Source: Paracoccaceae bacterium (GTDB lineage Bacteria; Pseudomonadota; Alphaproteobacteria; Rhodobacterales; Rhodobacteraceae). From it: 64,000 bases of DNA. A program made the position numbers and the translations under genes. The stretch lies in the NCBI GenBank assembly GCA_027489355.1, contig JAIXZY010000079.1, positions 62,001 to 126,000 on the forward strand, given 5' to 3'. Below are positions 24,283 to 35,067 of the stretch, piece after piece. Each line of letters starts with the position of its first letter. Position 1 is the stretch's first letter. The notes beneath the pieces were generated by a model that had not been told where the DNA came from, did no database searches, and saw only the letters and a list, made by a program, of their open reading frames with translations.

Positions 24283-24642
24283 CGGCATGTCTCCCTGCTT
24301 CCGGGCGGCGTCGGTGGACCCCGGGTCGGATGCCGCAATGTGACGGGACACCCGGGCGTTTGGAAGGGCCGATGTGGACATGCTGGAAGATCCGCCGCGT
24401 CCGATGTGGCCTGAGGCGGTCGCAGGGCGACCGTCTGCTGCACTGGCGCACGGCATCATCGGGAAGAAGCCCCGGGACCTCAGCATGGCGATCAGCCACG
24501 CCTGCCCGACCGGTGAGGATCGGCGCAATGCGCCGTGTCCAGGCGATCCCGCGTTGCGAAGAGTGCGTACTGCATTGATGCACATCATGACGGCGCCGGA
24601 CCCGATGCAGTATCCAGGTTGGATGAGGAGTATCCTGCCATC
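24283..24642. other. Divergent promoter region between MFS carrier and arsA
   Basis: This 360-base stretch contains no gene I can support, although frames stay open on both strands. It holds a 12-bp dyad TGCAT-TG-ATGCA (24571-24582), about 60 bases upstream of arsA, which could be a regulator site. A small hairpin GGCGCAATGCGCC lies near 24520-24535. No arsR-type match to the 26539-26566 operator is visible here. Confidence 0.4.
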
Positions 24643-26385
24643 ATGGTTTCATCACTTCTGCAAAAGCCCACGCGCTTTCTGTTCTTCACCGGCAAGGGCG
24701 GGGTGGGAAAGACCTCGCTCAGTTGCGCCTATGCCCTGAGCCTTTCCGATCAGGGAAAGAAGGTGCTGCTTGTCAGCACCGACCCCGCCTCCAACCTGGA
24801 CGAAATGCTGGGCGCGCCTCTGTCGGATCACCCCGTCGCCATCCCGGGTACCAAGACGCTCTTTGCGATGAACATCGATCCCGAACTGGCGGCCGAGGAG
24901 TATCGCAACCGAGTGCTGGACCAGCTTGGTCCCGGGGCAGGAGAGGCCGAACGAGCCACGGTGCGCGAACAGCTTTCAGGTGCCTGCACCACCGAGATTG
25001 CCGCCTTCGACGAGTTCGTTGGGCTTCTGGCCGGAGATGCCGCCGGGTATGACCACGTCATCTTCGATACCGCTCCGACCGGTCATACCCTGCGCCTCCT
25101 CAACCTGCCACGGGCGTGGACGGGCTTTCTGCAGGGCAACGACCGCGGCGCGTCCTGCCTTGGCCCGCATTCGGGTCTGAAGATGCAGGAGAAGCGGTTT
25201 CGCTCTGCCCTGGAGACACTGGGCGATCCGGCAAGGACCTGCATTGTCCTGGTCACACGTGCAGACCGCGGTGCCGTGCGCGAAGCGGCCCGGACTTCGG
25301 ACGAGTTGCGGCTTCTGGGGCTTGGCAACCAGCAACTTGTCGTAAATGGCGTGTTCCGGGCCTTCTCGCCGGGCGATGCCGTGGCAGATGCGCTGGCGCG
25401 GGACCATGCGGCGGTGATCGCCGCCCTGCCGGAAGACCTTGCCGCACTGCCCAGAACCGATGTGCCTCTGCGGTCCTTCGACATGGTCGGGCTGTCGGCA
25501 TTGCGGGCGCTTCTGGAGGGCGGAGAACCCCGGGGCGAGCCGATGCCGACCGCTGTCGACCTGGATGCACCCGGACTTTCGGCGATGGTGGATGACCTGG
25601 CCCGCGCCGGGCGCGGGTTGATCATGGTGATGGGCAAGGGCGGCGTCGGCAAGACCACCGTAGCGGCAGCGATTGCCGTGGGTCTGGTGAAACGCGGACA
25701 TTCCGTGCATCTGACCACGACGGACCCGGCCGCACATGTGTCGCTGGTGGTCGATGGCACGCTCGACGGGCTGGTCATCGACCGGATCGACCCTGTGATC
25801 GAGACCGCGCGTTATGTGGAAAAGGTGATGGCCACGAAGGGCCGCGATCTCGACGAGGCAGATCGCGCCCTGATGCGCGAAGACCTCGCCTCGCCCTGCA
25901 CCGAGGAGGTGGCGGTGTTCCACGCCTTCTCGCGCACAGTGGCCGAAGCACGGGGGGCGTTCGTGGTCATGGATACCGCGCCGACCGGGCACACACTGCT
26001 GTTGCTGGACGCGACGGGGGCTTACCATCGTCAGATGACCAGGGACATGGGGCCGGTCCAGGGCAGGATCGTCACCCCGCTGATGCGGCTGCAGGATCCT
26101 GACTACACCAGGGTCGTCCTTGTGACCTTGCCGGAGACGACACCGGTGTCCGAGGCGGCGAGCCTGCAGAACGACCTGCGCCGGGCGCAGATCGAGCCTT
26201 GGGCCTGGGTCGTGAACCGGTCGCTTGCCCGAACGGGCACGCATGATCCGTTGTTGCAGAAGCGTATCCGGGGCGAGGCCGCGCAGATTGCGCGCATCCG
26301 AAGCGGATTGGCCGAGCGGCTGTACCTGCTGCCCTACCTGAAGGAGCCGCCGGTGGGGGTTCCCAGATTGCTTGCTCTGACCTGA
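24643..26385 (+). CDS. arsA: Arsenite/antimonite-translocating ATPase ArsA
   Basis: This 580-residue protein is a tandem two-ATPase ArsA, close to the usual ~583. Each half has a P-loop (FTGKGGVGKTS near residue 16, and MGKGGVGKTT in the second half) and the DTAPTGHTLRLL-type signature. All three As(III)-binding cysteines of classical ArsA are present: LSGACTTEI (about Cys115), GASCLGPHSGL and LASPCTEEV. ArsA normally energises ArsB, yet no arsB, acr3 or arsD is in this window, only a divergent Fsr-type MFS carrier. GAGGAG lies 12 bases before ATG 24643. Confidence 0.93.
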   Translation: MVSSLLQKPTRFLFFTGKGGVGKTSLSCAYALSLSDQGKKVLLVSTDPASNLDEMLGAPLSDHPVAIPGTKTLFAMNIDPELAAEEYRNRVLDQLGPGAGEAERATVREQLSGACTTEIAAFDEFVGLLAGDAAGYDHVIFDTAPTGHTLRLLNLPRAWTGFLQGNDRGASCLGPHSGLKMQEKRFRSALETLGDPARTCIVLVTRADRGAVREAARTSDELRLLGLGNQQLVVNGVFRAFSPGDAVADALARDHAAVIAALPEDLAALPRTDVPLRSFDMVGLSALRALLEGGEPRGEPMPTAVDLDAPGLSAMVDDLARAGRGLIMVMGKGGVGKTTVAAAIAVGLVKRGHSVHLTTTDPAAHVSLVVDGTLDGLVIDRIDPVIETARYVEKVMATKGRDLDEADRALMREDLASPCTEEVAVFHAFSRTVAEARGAFVVMDTAPTGHTLLLLDATGAYHRQMTRDMGPVQGRIVTPLMRLQDPDYTRVVLVTLPETTPVSEAASLQNDLRRAQIEPWAWVVNRSLARTGTHDPLLQKRIRGEAAQIARIRSGLAERLYLLPYLKEPPVGVPRLLALT

Positions 26386-26538
26386 TCGATCCGGACGGCA
26401 GTCAGACGGGCGGACACCTGTCTGCGACTTGCACTGGCCGCGCCGGTACATCCTCTTTTGCACAGCTGGAAGACAGGCGCCGGGGCGCGCCTGACCTTGT
26501 CGTGCCTGCACTGTTACATAACCTTCACTGGACAGCCT

Positions 26539-26566
26539 CCATATTTCCTATATTCGGGAAATATGG
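26539..26566. promoter_or_regulatory. ArsR-type operator overlapping the arsRC start
   Basis: CCATATTTCC (26539-26548) and GGAAATATGG (26557-26566) form a perfect 10-bp inverted repeat with an 8-base spacer. The right arm includes the ATG at 26563, so repressor binding would block expression of the ArsR-ArsC gene directly. Autoregulation by the ArsR domain is the natural reading. Confidence 0.7.
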
Positions 26567-27411
26567 AACAAAGCCGCGCCATCCACGCATTCGCGACGCT
26601 GGGTCATCCCGATCGACTGGCCGTCTTTCGCCTGCTCATGCGCTTTGCCCCGCAAGGGGTCCGACCGACCGAGATCGCCGAGGCGCTGGGTCTGAAGCAG
26701 AACACGCTGTCACACCATCTGGCCGATCTGGCGGCTTCGGGGCTGGTCATGGTCCGGCGCGAGGGACGTTCGCTTTTCTATTCCGTCGATCTCTGCGTCA
26801 CCGAAGGACTGATCGGCTACCTCGTTCTTGACGTGGGTCGCGCGCGACCGGATCTCCTCGCTCCCTTGCTCTCTGCCCGGAAGGACAAGTCCATGCCCGA
26901 CGCCGATTTCGACGTGCTTTTCATCTGCTCGGGCAACTCTGCCCGCTCGATCTTTGCCGAGGCCCTGCTGCGCGACCTTGGCAAGGGCCGGTTCCGGGCG
27001 CATTCGGCCGGTTTCCGTCCTGACACCGGTTTGAATCCCTTCGCGCTGGAAGTGCTGGAGCGGAACGGACACGACACATCGGACCTGCGGTCGAAGCACA
27101 TCTCGGAATTCCAGCAGCCCGGCTCTCCTGTAATGGATTTCGTCTTCACCGTCTGCGACACCTCGGCTGCCGAGGAATGCCCGCCTTGGCCGGGTCAACC
27201 GATCACGGGGCACTGGGGTCTGCCGGACCCTGTGAGGGCTATCGGCACGGATGCCGAGAAGGCGCTGGTCTTTGCCCAGACCTACGCCGCGTTGCGCCGC
27301 CGGATCGCCGCCTTCGTGGAGCTGCCTTTCGACAAACTCAGCCGGATGTCTCTGCAATCCCGTGTCGACGCGATCGGCAGCGCGTCCGAAGCAAAGGGGT
27401 CACCGACATGA
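26563..27411 (+). CDS. ArsR repressor - ArsC arsenate reductase fusion
   Basis: This 282-residue two-domain protein has residues 1-100 as an ArsR/SmtB winged helix ([34 protein letters not shown]). Residues ~115-282 are a thioredoxin-coupled, LMW-phosphatase-fold arsenate reductase with P-loop CSGNSAR (Cys122) and the redox pair near Cys198 and Cys206 ([10 protein letters not shown]). Its start overlaps a 28-bp operator. The next gene begins in its stop (ATGA). It senses arsenic and reduces As(V). The ArsR half has a single Cys (DLCV), so the As(III) site is not the classical CVC. Confidence 0.9.
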   Translation: MEQSRAIHAFATLGHPDRLAVFRLLMRFAPQGVRPTEIAEALGLKQNTLSHHLADLAASGLVMVRREGRSLFYSVDLCVTEGLIGYLVLDVGRARPDLLAPLLSARKDKSMPDADFDVLFICSGNSARSIFAEALLRDLGKGRFRAHSAGFRPDTGLNPFALEVLERNGHDTSDLRSKHISEFQQPGSPVMDFVFTVCDTSAAEECPPWPGQPITGHWGLPDPVRAIGTDAEKALVFAQTYAALRRRIAAFVELPFDKLSRMSLQSRVDAIGSASEAKGSPT

Positions 27412-28415
27412 CCCGCATCGCACTCAACGGCCTCGGCCGCATCGGCAAGCTCGTCCTGCGCGACCTGATCGACACGGGGGCAGGGGGCGAGATCGTGCTG
27501 GTCAACGACCCCGTGGGCGATGCCGAACAGCATGCGCTGCTGATGGAGTTCGACAGCGTTCATGGCCGCTGGGCCACGCCTGTCGGTCATGGCGACGGGA
27601 TCCTGATCCTGAACAACCAGCCGATCCGCCTGACGCATGAGAAGACCATCGACTCCCTGCCGCTGGCTGCGCTGGGGGTGGACGTGGTCATCGACTGCAC
27701 CGGAGTCTTCAAGACCGCCGCGAAGGTGGCGCCCTATTTTGCGGCCGGGGTGACAAAGGTAGTGGTGTCGGCTCCCGTCAAGGATGGCGGGGCGCTGAAC
27801 CTGGTCTACGGCGTGAACCATCACCTTTACGATGGGTCGCAGGCACTGGTGACAGCGGCTTCGTGCACGACGAACTGCCTAGCCCCGGTGGTGAAGGTGA
27901 TCCACGAAAGCCTGGGCATCCGGCACGGCTCGATCACCACGATCCATGACGTGACGAACACCCAGACCATCGTCGATCGCCCGGCCAAGGACATGCGCCG
28001 CGCGCGGTCGGCGCTGATGAACCTGATACCCACGACGACCGGCAGTGCCACGGCGATCACGCTGATCTATCCCGAGCTGAAGGGCCGGCTGAACGGCCAC
28101 GCGGTCCGGGTGCCGCTTTTGAACGCCTCGCTCACCGACTGCGTGTTCGAAGTCGAGCGGCCGACCACCGTCGAGGAGGTGAACGCGCTGTTCCAAGCCG
28201 CCGCCGAGGGTGCACTGAAGGGAATCCTCGGCCATGAGACGCGCGCGCTGGTGTCGTCGGACTTCACCAACGACCGGCGGTCCGCGATCACCGACGCGCA
28301 GTCGACGATGGTGGTGAATGGGACCCAGGTGAAGATCTTCTCCTGGTATGACAACGAATGGGGCTATGCCTGCCGCCTGGCGGACATCGTTCGGATGGTG
28401 GCGGGCCGGCTGTGA
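27408..28415 (+). CDS. Glyceraldehyde-3-phosphate dehydrogenase, ArsJ-associated
   Basis: This 335-residue GAPDH has an NAD loop NGLGRIGKL, the catalytic SCTTNCLAP (Cys153) and C-terminal [21 protein letters not shown] genes between arsR/arsC and arsJ make 1-arseno-3-phosphoglycerate from arsenate and glyceraldehyde 3-phosphate for export by ArsJ. Its ATG overlaps the ArsRC stop, and arsJ starts inside its own stop (GTGA), which indicates tight coupling. It is probably not the glycolytic housekeeping copy. Confidence 0.93.
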   Translation: MTRIALNGLGRIGKLVLRDLIDTGAGGEIVLVNDPVGDAEQHALLMEFDSVHGRWATPVGHGDGILILNNQPIRLTHEKTIDSLPLAALGVDVVIDCTGVFKTAAKVAPYFAAGVTKVVVSAPVKDGGALNLVYGVNHHLYDGSQALVTAASCTTNCLAPVVKVIHESLGIRHGSITTIHDVTNTQTIVDRPAKDMRRARSALMNLIPTTTGSATAITLIYPELKGRLNGHAVRVPLLNASLTDCVFEVERPTTVEEVNALFQAAAEGALKGILGHETRALVSSDFTNDRRSAITDAQSTMVVNGTQVKIFSWYDNEWGYACRLADIVRMVAGRL

Positions 28416-29671
28416 CCGTGCCAAATCCGCTCCGCGCCTATGCCGCCGTCACGGCGGCCTACTGGGCCTTCATGCTGTCGGACGGGGCGCTGCGGATGCT
28501 GGTGCTTCTGCATTTCAACGCCCTCGGCTTCTCGCCCGTGCAGCTGGCCTGGCTGTTCCTTCTGTACGAGGTGGCGGGGATCGTCACCAACCTGGCTGCC
28601 GGCTGGCTGGCGGCACGGTTCGGCCTTGCGGCGACACTTTACGGGGGCCTGGCACTGCAGATTGCCGCGCTTGTTGCGCTGGCCCAGCTTGAGCCCAGTT
28701 GGAGCATTCCCGTCTCGGTCGCCTTCGTCATGGCCGTGCAAGGGCTATCGGGGATTGCCAAGGACCTGGCCAAGATGTCCTCGAAGTCTGCGGTCAAGCT
28801 TCTGGCTCCGGCCGGGCAGGGCGGCCTCTTCCGCTGGGTGGCCGTGCTGACCGGATCGAAGAACGCGGTGAAGGGCGTTGGCTTTTTCCTGGGGGCCGGG
28901 CTTCTGGCGCTGGCGGGGTTCCAGGCGGCGGTCTGGGTCATGGCAGCCGTGCTGGCGGCGATCCTTGCTGCCGTAGGGACGTTCCTGCCGGCGGGCCTGC
29001 CCGGCCGGATGAACGCCGAGGAAGCCTGGGGCGGCTGGCGTTCGCGCGATTCCCGGGTAAACCGCCTTTCGCTGGCGCGCCTGTTCCTGTTTGGCGCCCG
29101 GGATGTCTGGTTCGTGGTCGGGGTGCCCGTCTACTTCCAGGCCATTCTCTCCGATGGATCGCCCGAGGGGCGGCGCGAGGCGTTCTTCCTGATCGGGGGC
29201 TTCCTCGCCCTTTGGATCATCGCCTACGGCGTGGTGCAAGCCCTTGCCCCGCGCCTCCTCGGTGCGAAGCACCAGCCGGAGGCAGTTATGGTGCGCAAGG
29301 CGATCCGCTGGGCCGGGCTTCTGGTGCCAATTCCCTTTCTGCTTGCAGGGGCTGCCTGGCTCGCAGACGCATCGGGGCCGTGGCTGACAGGAGGGCTGAT
29401 ATTCGGCCTCCTTCTTTTCGGCTTTGTCTTCGCGGTCAATTCCTCGGTGCATTCCTACCTGATCCTTGCCTTCGGATCGGCCGACCGCATCACCCGCGAC
29501 GTCGGCTTCTACTACATGGCCAATGCCGCCGGTCGCCTGATTGGCACCCTTTTGTCCGGCCTAAGCTATCAGATCGGCGGCCTTCCCCTTTGCCTCGCGA
29601 CCGCAGGCACAATGGCACTGGCAAGCTGGCTTGCCGCGCGACGGCTAAGCGAGATGCCTTTGAAACCGTAG
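28412..29671 (+). CDS. arsJ: Organoarsenical (1-arseno-3-phosphoglycerate) exporter ArsJ
   Basis: This 419-residue MFS protein has about 12 spans and the ArsJ-like pattern [31 protein letters not shown] and [17 protein letters not shown]. With the preceding GAPDH it forms the known As(V) pathway: the arsenylated triose phosphate is pumped out and falls apart to arsenate. GTG 28412 is used because it overlaps the GAPDH stop as GTGA and the conserved N-terminus ([16 protein letters not shown]) starts there. Confidence 0.92.
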   Translation: MTVPNPLRAYAAVTAAYWAFMLSDGALRMLVLLHFNALGFSPVQLAWLFLLYEVAGIVTNLAAGWLAARFGLAATLYGGLALQIAALVALAQLEPSWSIPVSVAFVMAVQGLSGIAKDLAKMSSKSAVKLLAPAGQGGLFRWVAVLTGSKNAVKGVGFFLGAGLLALAGFQAAVWVMAAVLAAILAAVGTFLPAGLPGRMNAEEAWGGWRSRDSRVNRLSLARLFLFGARDVWFVVGVPVYFQAILSDGSPEGRREAFFLIGGFLALWIIAYGVVQALAPRLLGAKHQPEAVMVRKAIRWAGLLVPIPFLLAGAAWLADASGPWLTGGLIFGLLLFGFVFAVNSSVHSYLILAFGSADRITRDVGFYYMANAAGRLIGTLLSGLSYQIGGLPLCLATAGTMALASWLAARRLSEMPLKP

Positions 29672-29898
29672 ACGCTCTTTCCACTAACATTGAGGCAAGC
29701 AGGCCAAAAGCGGCTGGCGTGGAGCATGCAGGCGAAAACAGCGAGGCAGCCCAGAAGCGATTGTATCGACGCCCCGCGACCCGGTGGACATCCGATGCGG
29801 CGGTTGCTAACAAACCCGCACTATCCAACGATTTCATTGATTAAGGAAAACGTGCTGACGACGTCTCTGACGCCAGCCTTGCACCCGAAAACACGACG

Positions 29899-30966
29899 AT
29901 GCCCAAATCCCGTTCTCTTGTAATTGCAGTCCTCGCCGTTGTTATCGGGGTGGTCGGGTTCCTGTTCTGGCGCGACAACGGAACGGATGCGTTGCCCGAG
30001 GGTTTTGCGCGCGGCAATGGGCGGATCGAAGCCGTTGAGATCGACGTTGCCTCGAAATATGCCGGACGTATCGATGCGGTTCTGGTGCAGGAAGGTCAAT
30101 TGGTCGAAGCCGGCGAACCTTTGGTGCAACTGGACATTCGTCAGATCCAGGCGTCGCGCCATCAGGCAGAGGCCGAATTGCGGCGCGCCGAGATCTCAGT
30201 CGAGATCGCGCGTCTGCTGATCGAACAACGCAAGTCCGAAGTGCGCGCGGCCGAAGCGGTGGTGGCGCAAAGCCGGGCCGCCGACGTGGTGGCTCAGCGC
30301 CAGCTGGAGCGTTCCATCTCATTGGCCGAAAGCTCGGTCGCGTCGGAACGTACACTGGAAGTTGACCGCTCGAACGCACTTGGCGCGACAGCTGCGGTCG
30401 CCTCGGCCGAAGCTGCGCTGGCGGCCGCCAAGGCCGGCGTGGCCGCGGCGGAAGCGTCGGCAGTCGGTTCCGAGGCGGCTGTTGCCGCTGCGAAGGCGGC
30501 GATCGAGGCGATCGACGTGCAGATCGAGGACAGCACCCTGAAGGCACCGCGCAAGGGCCGCGTGCAGTATATCGTGGCCCGTGAGGGCGAAGTGGTTGCC
30601 GCCGGTGGCCGGGTCGTGAACATGGTCGACCTGAACGAGGTCTACATGACCTTCTTCCTGCAAACCGCGGACGCCGGCCGGGCCGGCCTTGGCACCGAGG
30701 TGCGATTGCTGCTGGACGCCGCGCCCGACATCGCGATCCCGGCCGGCATATCTTTCGTCTCGGACGTGGCGCAATTCACGCCGAAGACGGTGGAAACCGA
30801 GGTGGAGCGCGAAAAGCTGATGTTCCGCGTCCGCGCCCGTATCGCGCCGGAGTTGCTGGCCAAATACCTCGACCACATCAAGACCGGCCTGCCCGGTGTC
30901 GCCTGGGTGCGGCTTGATCCGTCCGCGCCCTGGCCAGAAGCCGCCGGGGGCCGGGTGCTGGAATGA
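29899..30966 (+). CDS. HlyD-family membrane fusion protein (YhiI-like)
   Basis: This 355-residue periplasmic adaptor has an N-terminal membrane anchor ([18 protein letters not shown], about residues 7-24), a lipoyl-like segment ([26 protein letters not shown]), a long Ala/Glu-rich coiled coil (about residues 95-210) and a barrel region. It overlaps the RbbA-like gene by ATGA and would join the ABC exporter to an outer channel. The ribosome site is weak. The 227-base gap from arsJ holds no other gene. Confidence 0.9.
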   Translation: MPKSRSLVIAVLAVVIGVVGFLFWRDNGTDALPEGFARGNGRIEAVEIDVASKYAGRIDAVLVQEGQLVEAGEPLVQLDIRQIQASRHQAEAELRRAEISVEIARLLIEQRKSEVRAAEAVVAQSRAADVVAQRQLERSISLAESSVASERTLEVDRSNALGATAAVASAEAALAAAKAGVAAAEASAVGSEAAVAAAKAAIEAIDVQIEDSTLKAPRKGRVQYIVAREGEVVAAGGRVVNMVDLNEVYMTFFLQTADAGRAGLGTEVRLLLDAAPDIAIPAGISFVSDVAQFTPKTVETEVEREKLMFRVRARIAPELLAKYLDHIKTGLPGVAWVRLDPSAPWPEAAGGRVLE

Positions 30967-33692
30967 CCGCCCCGCCGCCGGTGGTGCGGACGCAGGGGCT
31001 GGGGCTGCGCTATGGCAAAGTCGCGGCGCTGGACGATGTGACGGTTGATCTGCCAGCGGGCTGTGTCGTCGGGTTGATCGGGCCGGACGGGGTGGGAAAA
31101 TCCAGCCTCCTGGCGTTGATTGCGGGCGCGCGCAAGATGCAGGAAGGCACTTTGGAAGTGCTGGGTGGGGACATGGCCCGTGCCGGTCACCGCGCTCGGA
31201 TCTGCCCACGCATCGCCTACATGCCGCAGGGGCTGGGGCGGAACCTTTATCCAACCCTCTCCGTGCGCGAGAATGTCGAATTCTTCGGCAGGCTGTTCGG
31301 CGAGACGCGGGCCGAACGTGACCGCCGCATCGCCGATTTGCTGGCCGCGACCGACCTTGATGCCTTTGCCGACCGGCCTGCAGCCAAGCTTTCGGGTGGG
31401 ATGAAGCAGAAACTGGGCTTGTGCTGCGCGCTGATCCATGACCCCGACCTGTTGATCCTGGACGAGCCCACGACCGGCGTGGACCCGTTGTCGCGGCGCG
31501 AGTTCTGGGCGCTGATCGAGCGTATCCGCGCCAGCCGTCCGGGCATGAGCCTTCTGGTCTCCAGCGCCTACATGGAGGAAGCGGCAGGCTTCGATCATCT
31601 GGTGGCGATGGATGCCGGGCGCGTTCTGGCAACCGGCAGCCCGGCCGAACTGATGGCGCGCACCGGGGCGGCCGATCTGGATGCAACTTTCATCGCGCTT
31701 TTGCCCGATGACGAACGCGCGCACCACCGCGAGCTGATCATCCCGCCGCGCGGCGCCGATCTGGAAACCGGCCCGGTCATCGAGGCAGAGAATCTGTCGG
31801 TCCGCTTTGGCAATTTCACCGCCGTTGACGACGTGAGCTTCCGCATCCAGCCGGGGGAAATCTTCGGCTTCCTCGGATCGAACGGCTGCGGCAAGACCAC
31901 CACGATGAAGGTGCTGACAGGCCTTCTGGAACCTTCCGAGGGCAGCACGCGGATCTATGGCCAGAAGGTCGATGCCCGCGACATGGCCACGCGCAAGCGC
32001 ATCGGCTACATGACGCAGTCGTTCTCGCTCTACTCCGAGCTGACGGTGCGGCAGAACCTTGAACTTCACGCGCGCCTGTTCGACATGGCCCCTGCCGAGA
32101 TCGCGCCGCGCATCGAAGAGCTCGCCACGCGCTTTGACCTGATCGACGTGCTGGACAGCCTGCCCTTGCGCCTGCCGCTTGGCATCCGGCAGCGTCTGTC
32201 CCTCGCGGTGGCGCTGATCCACCGGCCCGAGATCCTGATCCTTGACGAGCCGACCTCGGGCGTCGATCCGGTGGCGCGGGATGCGTTCTGGCAGGCGCTG
32301 ATCGATCTGTCGCGCAAGGACGGGGTCACGATCTTCCTGTCCACCCATTACATGTCCGAGGCCGCGCGCTGCGACCGCATCTCGCTGATGCATGCGGGCC
32401 GCGTGCTGGTCTCAGGCACGCCCGAAGCGATCCGGGCCGAGGCGGGCTCGGCCACGCTGGATGATTCCTTCGTCCATCACCTGCGCAAGGCCGCGAACCC
32501 GGACGGACCGGCCCCTGCGGCACCAGTCAGCCTTGAGACGGCTGCACTTGCCCGACCGCAGGGCCGCCTCAGCCTGGCCCGCCTGCTCAGCTTTTCCTGG
32601 CGCGAGGCGCTGGAACTCCGCCGCGATCCGATCCGGCTGACATTGGCCAGCCTGGGCAGCGTGATCCTGATGATCGTGCTGGGCTATGGCATCTCGATGG
32701 ATGTTCAGAACCTGAAATTCGCCGTTCTCGACCTCGACCAGACCATCGCCAGCCAGTCCTATGTCAACGATCTGGCCGGGTCGCGGTATTTCGATGAACA
32801 ACCACCCCTCGTCAGTCACGAGGATCTGGATGCGCGGATGCGCGCGGGCGAGATCAGCCTGGCGCTGGAAATCCCGCCCGGTTTTGCGGCGGATGTCGAA
32901 CGTGGCCGCCCGGTGGAAGTCGGCGCCTGGTTCGATGGCGCCATGCCGATGCGCGCCGATACCGTGCGCGGCTATGTGCTGGGGATGCACCAGCACTGGC
33001 TGACCGAGCAGATGCGCCAGATCTACGGCGACAGGGCCGTGGCCGGCACCTACGACCTTGAGGTGCGCTATCGTTACAACCCCGATGTGGAAAGTCTGGC
33101 AGCCATGGTGCCGGCGGTCATCCCTCTCCTGCTGATGCTGATCCCGGCGATGCTGGCGGTGCTGTCGGTTGCGCGCGAGAAGGAGAGCGGATCGATCGTC
33201 AACCTCTACGTGACCCCCGCGCGGCGGCTGGAATTCCTGTTGGGCAAGCAGCTGCCTTATGCCCTTCTGGGGTTTCTGAATTTCGGCTTGTTGCTGGCCC
33301 TGGCAGTGTTCGTTTTCGGCGTGCCGGTGCAGGGCAGCCTTCTTGCGCTATCGGCGGGCGCGGCGGTCTTTGTCGTGCTGTCCACGGGGATGGGCCTTCT
33401 GATTTCCGCCTTCACCCGCAGCCAGGTCACGGCGCTGTTCTTTACCGCGCTCGCCACGCTGATTCCGGCCGTGCAATATGGCGGGATCATCGACCCGGTC
33501 TCGTCGCTTGATGGCATGGGCCGGGTGATCGGCGAGATTTTCCCGACCAGCCACTTCGTCACCATCTCGCGCGGGGCCTTTGCGAAGGCGCTGGATCTTG
33601 GCGACCTCGGCGCATCGTTCCTGCCGTTGCTGGCGCTGGTGCCGGTGCTGGTTGCCCTTGGCGCGGTCTTCGTCCGCAAGCAGGAGAAATAG
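30963..33692 (+). CDS. ABC transporter with two fused ATPase domains and a permease domain (RbbA-like)
   Basis: This 909-residue protein has NBD1 (about residues 7-240) with Walker [10 protein letters not shown], signature LSGGMKQKL and [16 protein letters not shown]2 (about 275-505) has GSNGCGKTT and [13 protein letters not shown] but a degenerate signature (LPLGIRQRL), as in E. coli RbbA. The C-terminal ABC-2 permease (about 545-909) has an [20 protein letters not shown] span, a large extracytoplasmic loop and five further spans. With the HlyD protein and the 33696 permease it forms a YhiI/RbbA/YhhJ-type exporter. The substrate is unknown. Confidence 0.9.
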   Translation: MTAPPPVVRTQGLGLRYGKVAALDDVTVDLPAGCVVGLIGPDGVGKSSLLALIAGARKMQEGTLEVLGGDMARAGHRARICPRIAYMPQGLGRNLYPTLSVRENVEFFGRLFGETRAERDRRIADLLAATDLDAFADRPAAKLSGGMKQKLGLCCALIHDPDLLILDEPTTGVDPLSRREFWALIERIRASRPGMSLLVSSAYMEEAAGFDHLVAMDAGRVLATGSPAELMARTGAADLDATFIALLPDDERAHHRELIIPPRGADLETGPVIEAENLSVRFGNFTAVDDVSFRIQPGEIFGFLGSNGCGKTTTMKVLTGLLEPSEGSTRIYGQKVDARDMATRKRIGYMTQSFSLYSELTVRQNLELHARLFDMAPAEIAPRIEELATRFDLIDVLDSLPLRLPLGIRQRLSLAVALIHRPEILILDEPTSGVDPVARDAFWQALIDLSRKDGVTIFLSTHYMSEAARCDRISLMHAGRVLVSGTPEAIRAEAGSATLDDSFVHHLRKAANPDGPAPAAPVSLETAALARPQGRLSLARLLSFSWREALELRRDPIRLTLASLGSVILMIVLGYGISMDVQNLKFAVLDLDQTIASQSYVNDLAGSRYFDEQPPLVSHEDLDARMRAGEISLALEIPPGFAADVERGRPVEVGAWFDGAMPMRADTVRGYVLGMHQHWLTEQMRQIYGDRAVAGTYDLEVRYRYNPDVESLAAMVPAVIPLLLMLIPAMLAVLSVAREKESGSIVNLYVTPARRLEFLLGKQLPYALLGFLNFGLLLALAVFVFGVPVQGSLLALSAGAAVFVVLSTGMGLLISAFTRSQVTALFFTALATLIPAVQYGGIIDPVSSLDGMGRVIGEIFPTSHFVTISRGAFAKALDLGDLGASFLPLLALVPVLVALGAVFVRKQEK

Positions 33693-33695
33693 GCG

Positions 33696-34799
33696 ATGCG
33701 GGCAAGGCATGTGGCGCATCTGGCGGTGAAAGAACTGCGTGGCCTGTGGCGAGAGCCGCTCTTGCTGGTGCTTGTCCTCTATTCCTTCACGCTGGACATC
33801 TACACCCACGCCACCGCCATGCCCGAGACGCTGAACCGCGCGACCATCGCGATCGTGGATGAGGATGCCTCGCCCCTGTCGCGGCGGGTGTCGGATGCGT
33901 TCCTGTCGCCCTATTTCGTGACGCCCTCCCAGATCGACCTTGCCCAGATGGATGCCCGGATGGATGCCGGTGTGGATACCTTCTCGCTGGTCATCCCGCC
34001 CGAGTTTCAACGGGATCTGCTGGCGGGTGAAGTCCCCGCGCTGCAACTGAATGTCGATGCCACCCGGATCAGTCAGGCCTTCACCGGCGTGGGCTACATC
34101 CAGGGCATCGTCGACCAGGAAATCACCGGCTGGTCGGGGCAGCAGCACACGGTGCCGGTCGACCTGGCCCTGCGCGCGCGGTTCAACCCGGGCCTGGATC
34201 CGGGCTGGTTCGGCGCGATCACCGCGGTGATCAGCGCCGTCACGATGCTGTCGATCATCCTGTCGGGCGCGGCGCTGATCCGGGAACGCGAACACGGCAC
34301 GGTCGAACACCTGCTGGTCATGCCGGTGACGGCCGCCGAGATCATGACCAGCAAGGTGCTCAGCATGGGGGCGGTGGTGCTGGTGGCGACCGGGCTGTCG
34401 CTGACCTTCATGGTGCAGGGCGTTCTGGGGGTGCCGGTCGCGGGCTCGGTCGCGCTGTTCCTGGTGGGCGCGGCGCTGATGTTGTTTGCCACCACCTCGC
34501 TGGGGATCCTGTTGGCGACGATCTCGGGGTCGATGCCACAGTTCGCCATGCTTCTGCTGCTGGTGCTTCTGCCGCTGGAAATCCTGTCCGGCGGGATGAC
34601 CCCGCGAGAGTCGATGCCCGAAGTGGTGCAATACGTCATGCTCGCCGCGCCCAACACGCATTTCATCGCGCTGGCGCAGGCGGTCCTGTTCCGCGGCGCG
34701 GGCCTTTCAGTGGTCTGGCCGCAGCTTATGGCGCTCGCAGTGATTGGAGCGGTGCTGTTTTCCATTGCGCTGCGGCGGTTCCGCGACTTCCTCCGCTGA
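33696..34799 (+). CDS. ABC-2 type permease (YhhJ-like)
   Basis: This 367-residue integral membrane protein has an N-terminal span (LLLVLVLYSFTLDIYTHA), a ~140-residue extracytoplasmic domain and five C-terminal spans (ITAVISAVTMLSIILSGAAL, VVLVATGLSLTFMVQ and others). It starts 3 bases after the RbbA-like stop and is the second permease half of the exporter. Confidence 0.9.
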   Translation: MRARHVAHLAVKELRGLWREPLLLVLVLYSFTLDIYTHATAMPETLNRATIAIVDEDASPLSRRVSDAFLSPYFVTPSQIDLAQMDARMDAGVDTFSLVIPPEFQRDLLAGEVPALQLNVDATRISQAFTGVGYIQGIVDQEITGWSGQQHTVPVDLALRARFNPGLDPGWFGAITAVISAVTMLSIILSGAALIREREHGTVEHLLVMPVTAAEIMTSKVLSMGAVVLVATGLSLTFMVQGVLGVPVAGSVALFLVGAALMLFATTSLGILLATISGSMPQFAMLLLLVLLPLEILSGGMTPRESMPEVVQYVMLAAPNTHFIALAQAVLFRGAGLSVVWPQLMALAVIGAVLFSIALRRFRDFLR

Positions 34800-34966
34800 G
34801 TCAGGCGGGCGCTGGGCGGCGCAGTGATACGGGCCACCGGGCAGGGCCGGACAGGCGGCGGATCGGGAACAACTGACGCGCGCCGCCATGTCTGGCGGAC
34901 AAACCGGCCCCAACCCCTTGAATCCAAGGAGTTCCTGGAACTGATGGACCTATGGGGTGGCTGGGT

Positions 34967-35060
34967 GAGAGGCTGGACAACGACCCAAGCGGGGCTCGTT
35001 ACGGCTGCTTCCTTCCGGACCTGACCGGGTTGGCGAGGCGCCTGCCCGCGCCAACCTCTC
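34967..35060 (-). ncRNA. ffs: Signal recognition particle RNA (small bacterial type, 4.5S-like)
   Basis: Read on the minus strand, the sequence contains the invariant SRP core GGTCAGGTCCGGAAGGAAGC with the GGAA tetraloop hairpin that binds Ffh. The ends pair: GAGAGGTTGG (5', 35060-35051) with CCAGCCTCTC (3', 34976-34967), giving a ~94-nt hairpin of normal size. A good sigma-70 promoter lies directly upstream (35068-35096). It lies alone between the YhhJ-like and M24 genes. The flanks (34800-34966, 35097-35219) hold nothing else recognised. Confidence 0.95.
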
Positions 35061-35067
35061 AAGCGCT

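Noticed and set aside
24289..24588. N-terminal extension of the Fsr-like MFS protein
   Set aside because: The frame is open but reads as Arg/Ser/Gly-rich non-protein sequence, and a good ribosome site precedes ATG 24282.
27408..28415. Housekeeping glycolytic gapA
   Set aside because: It is translationally coupled to ArsRC and ArsJ on both sides, which marks the arsenate-detoxifying copy.
34967..35060. SRP RNA on the plus strand
   Set aside because: The plus strand has the reverse complement of the GGTCAGGTCCGGAAGG core. The functional sequence, end pairing and promoter all lie on the minus strand.
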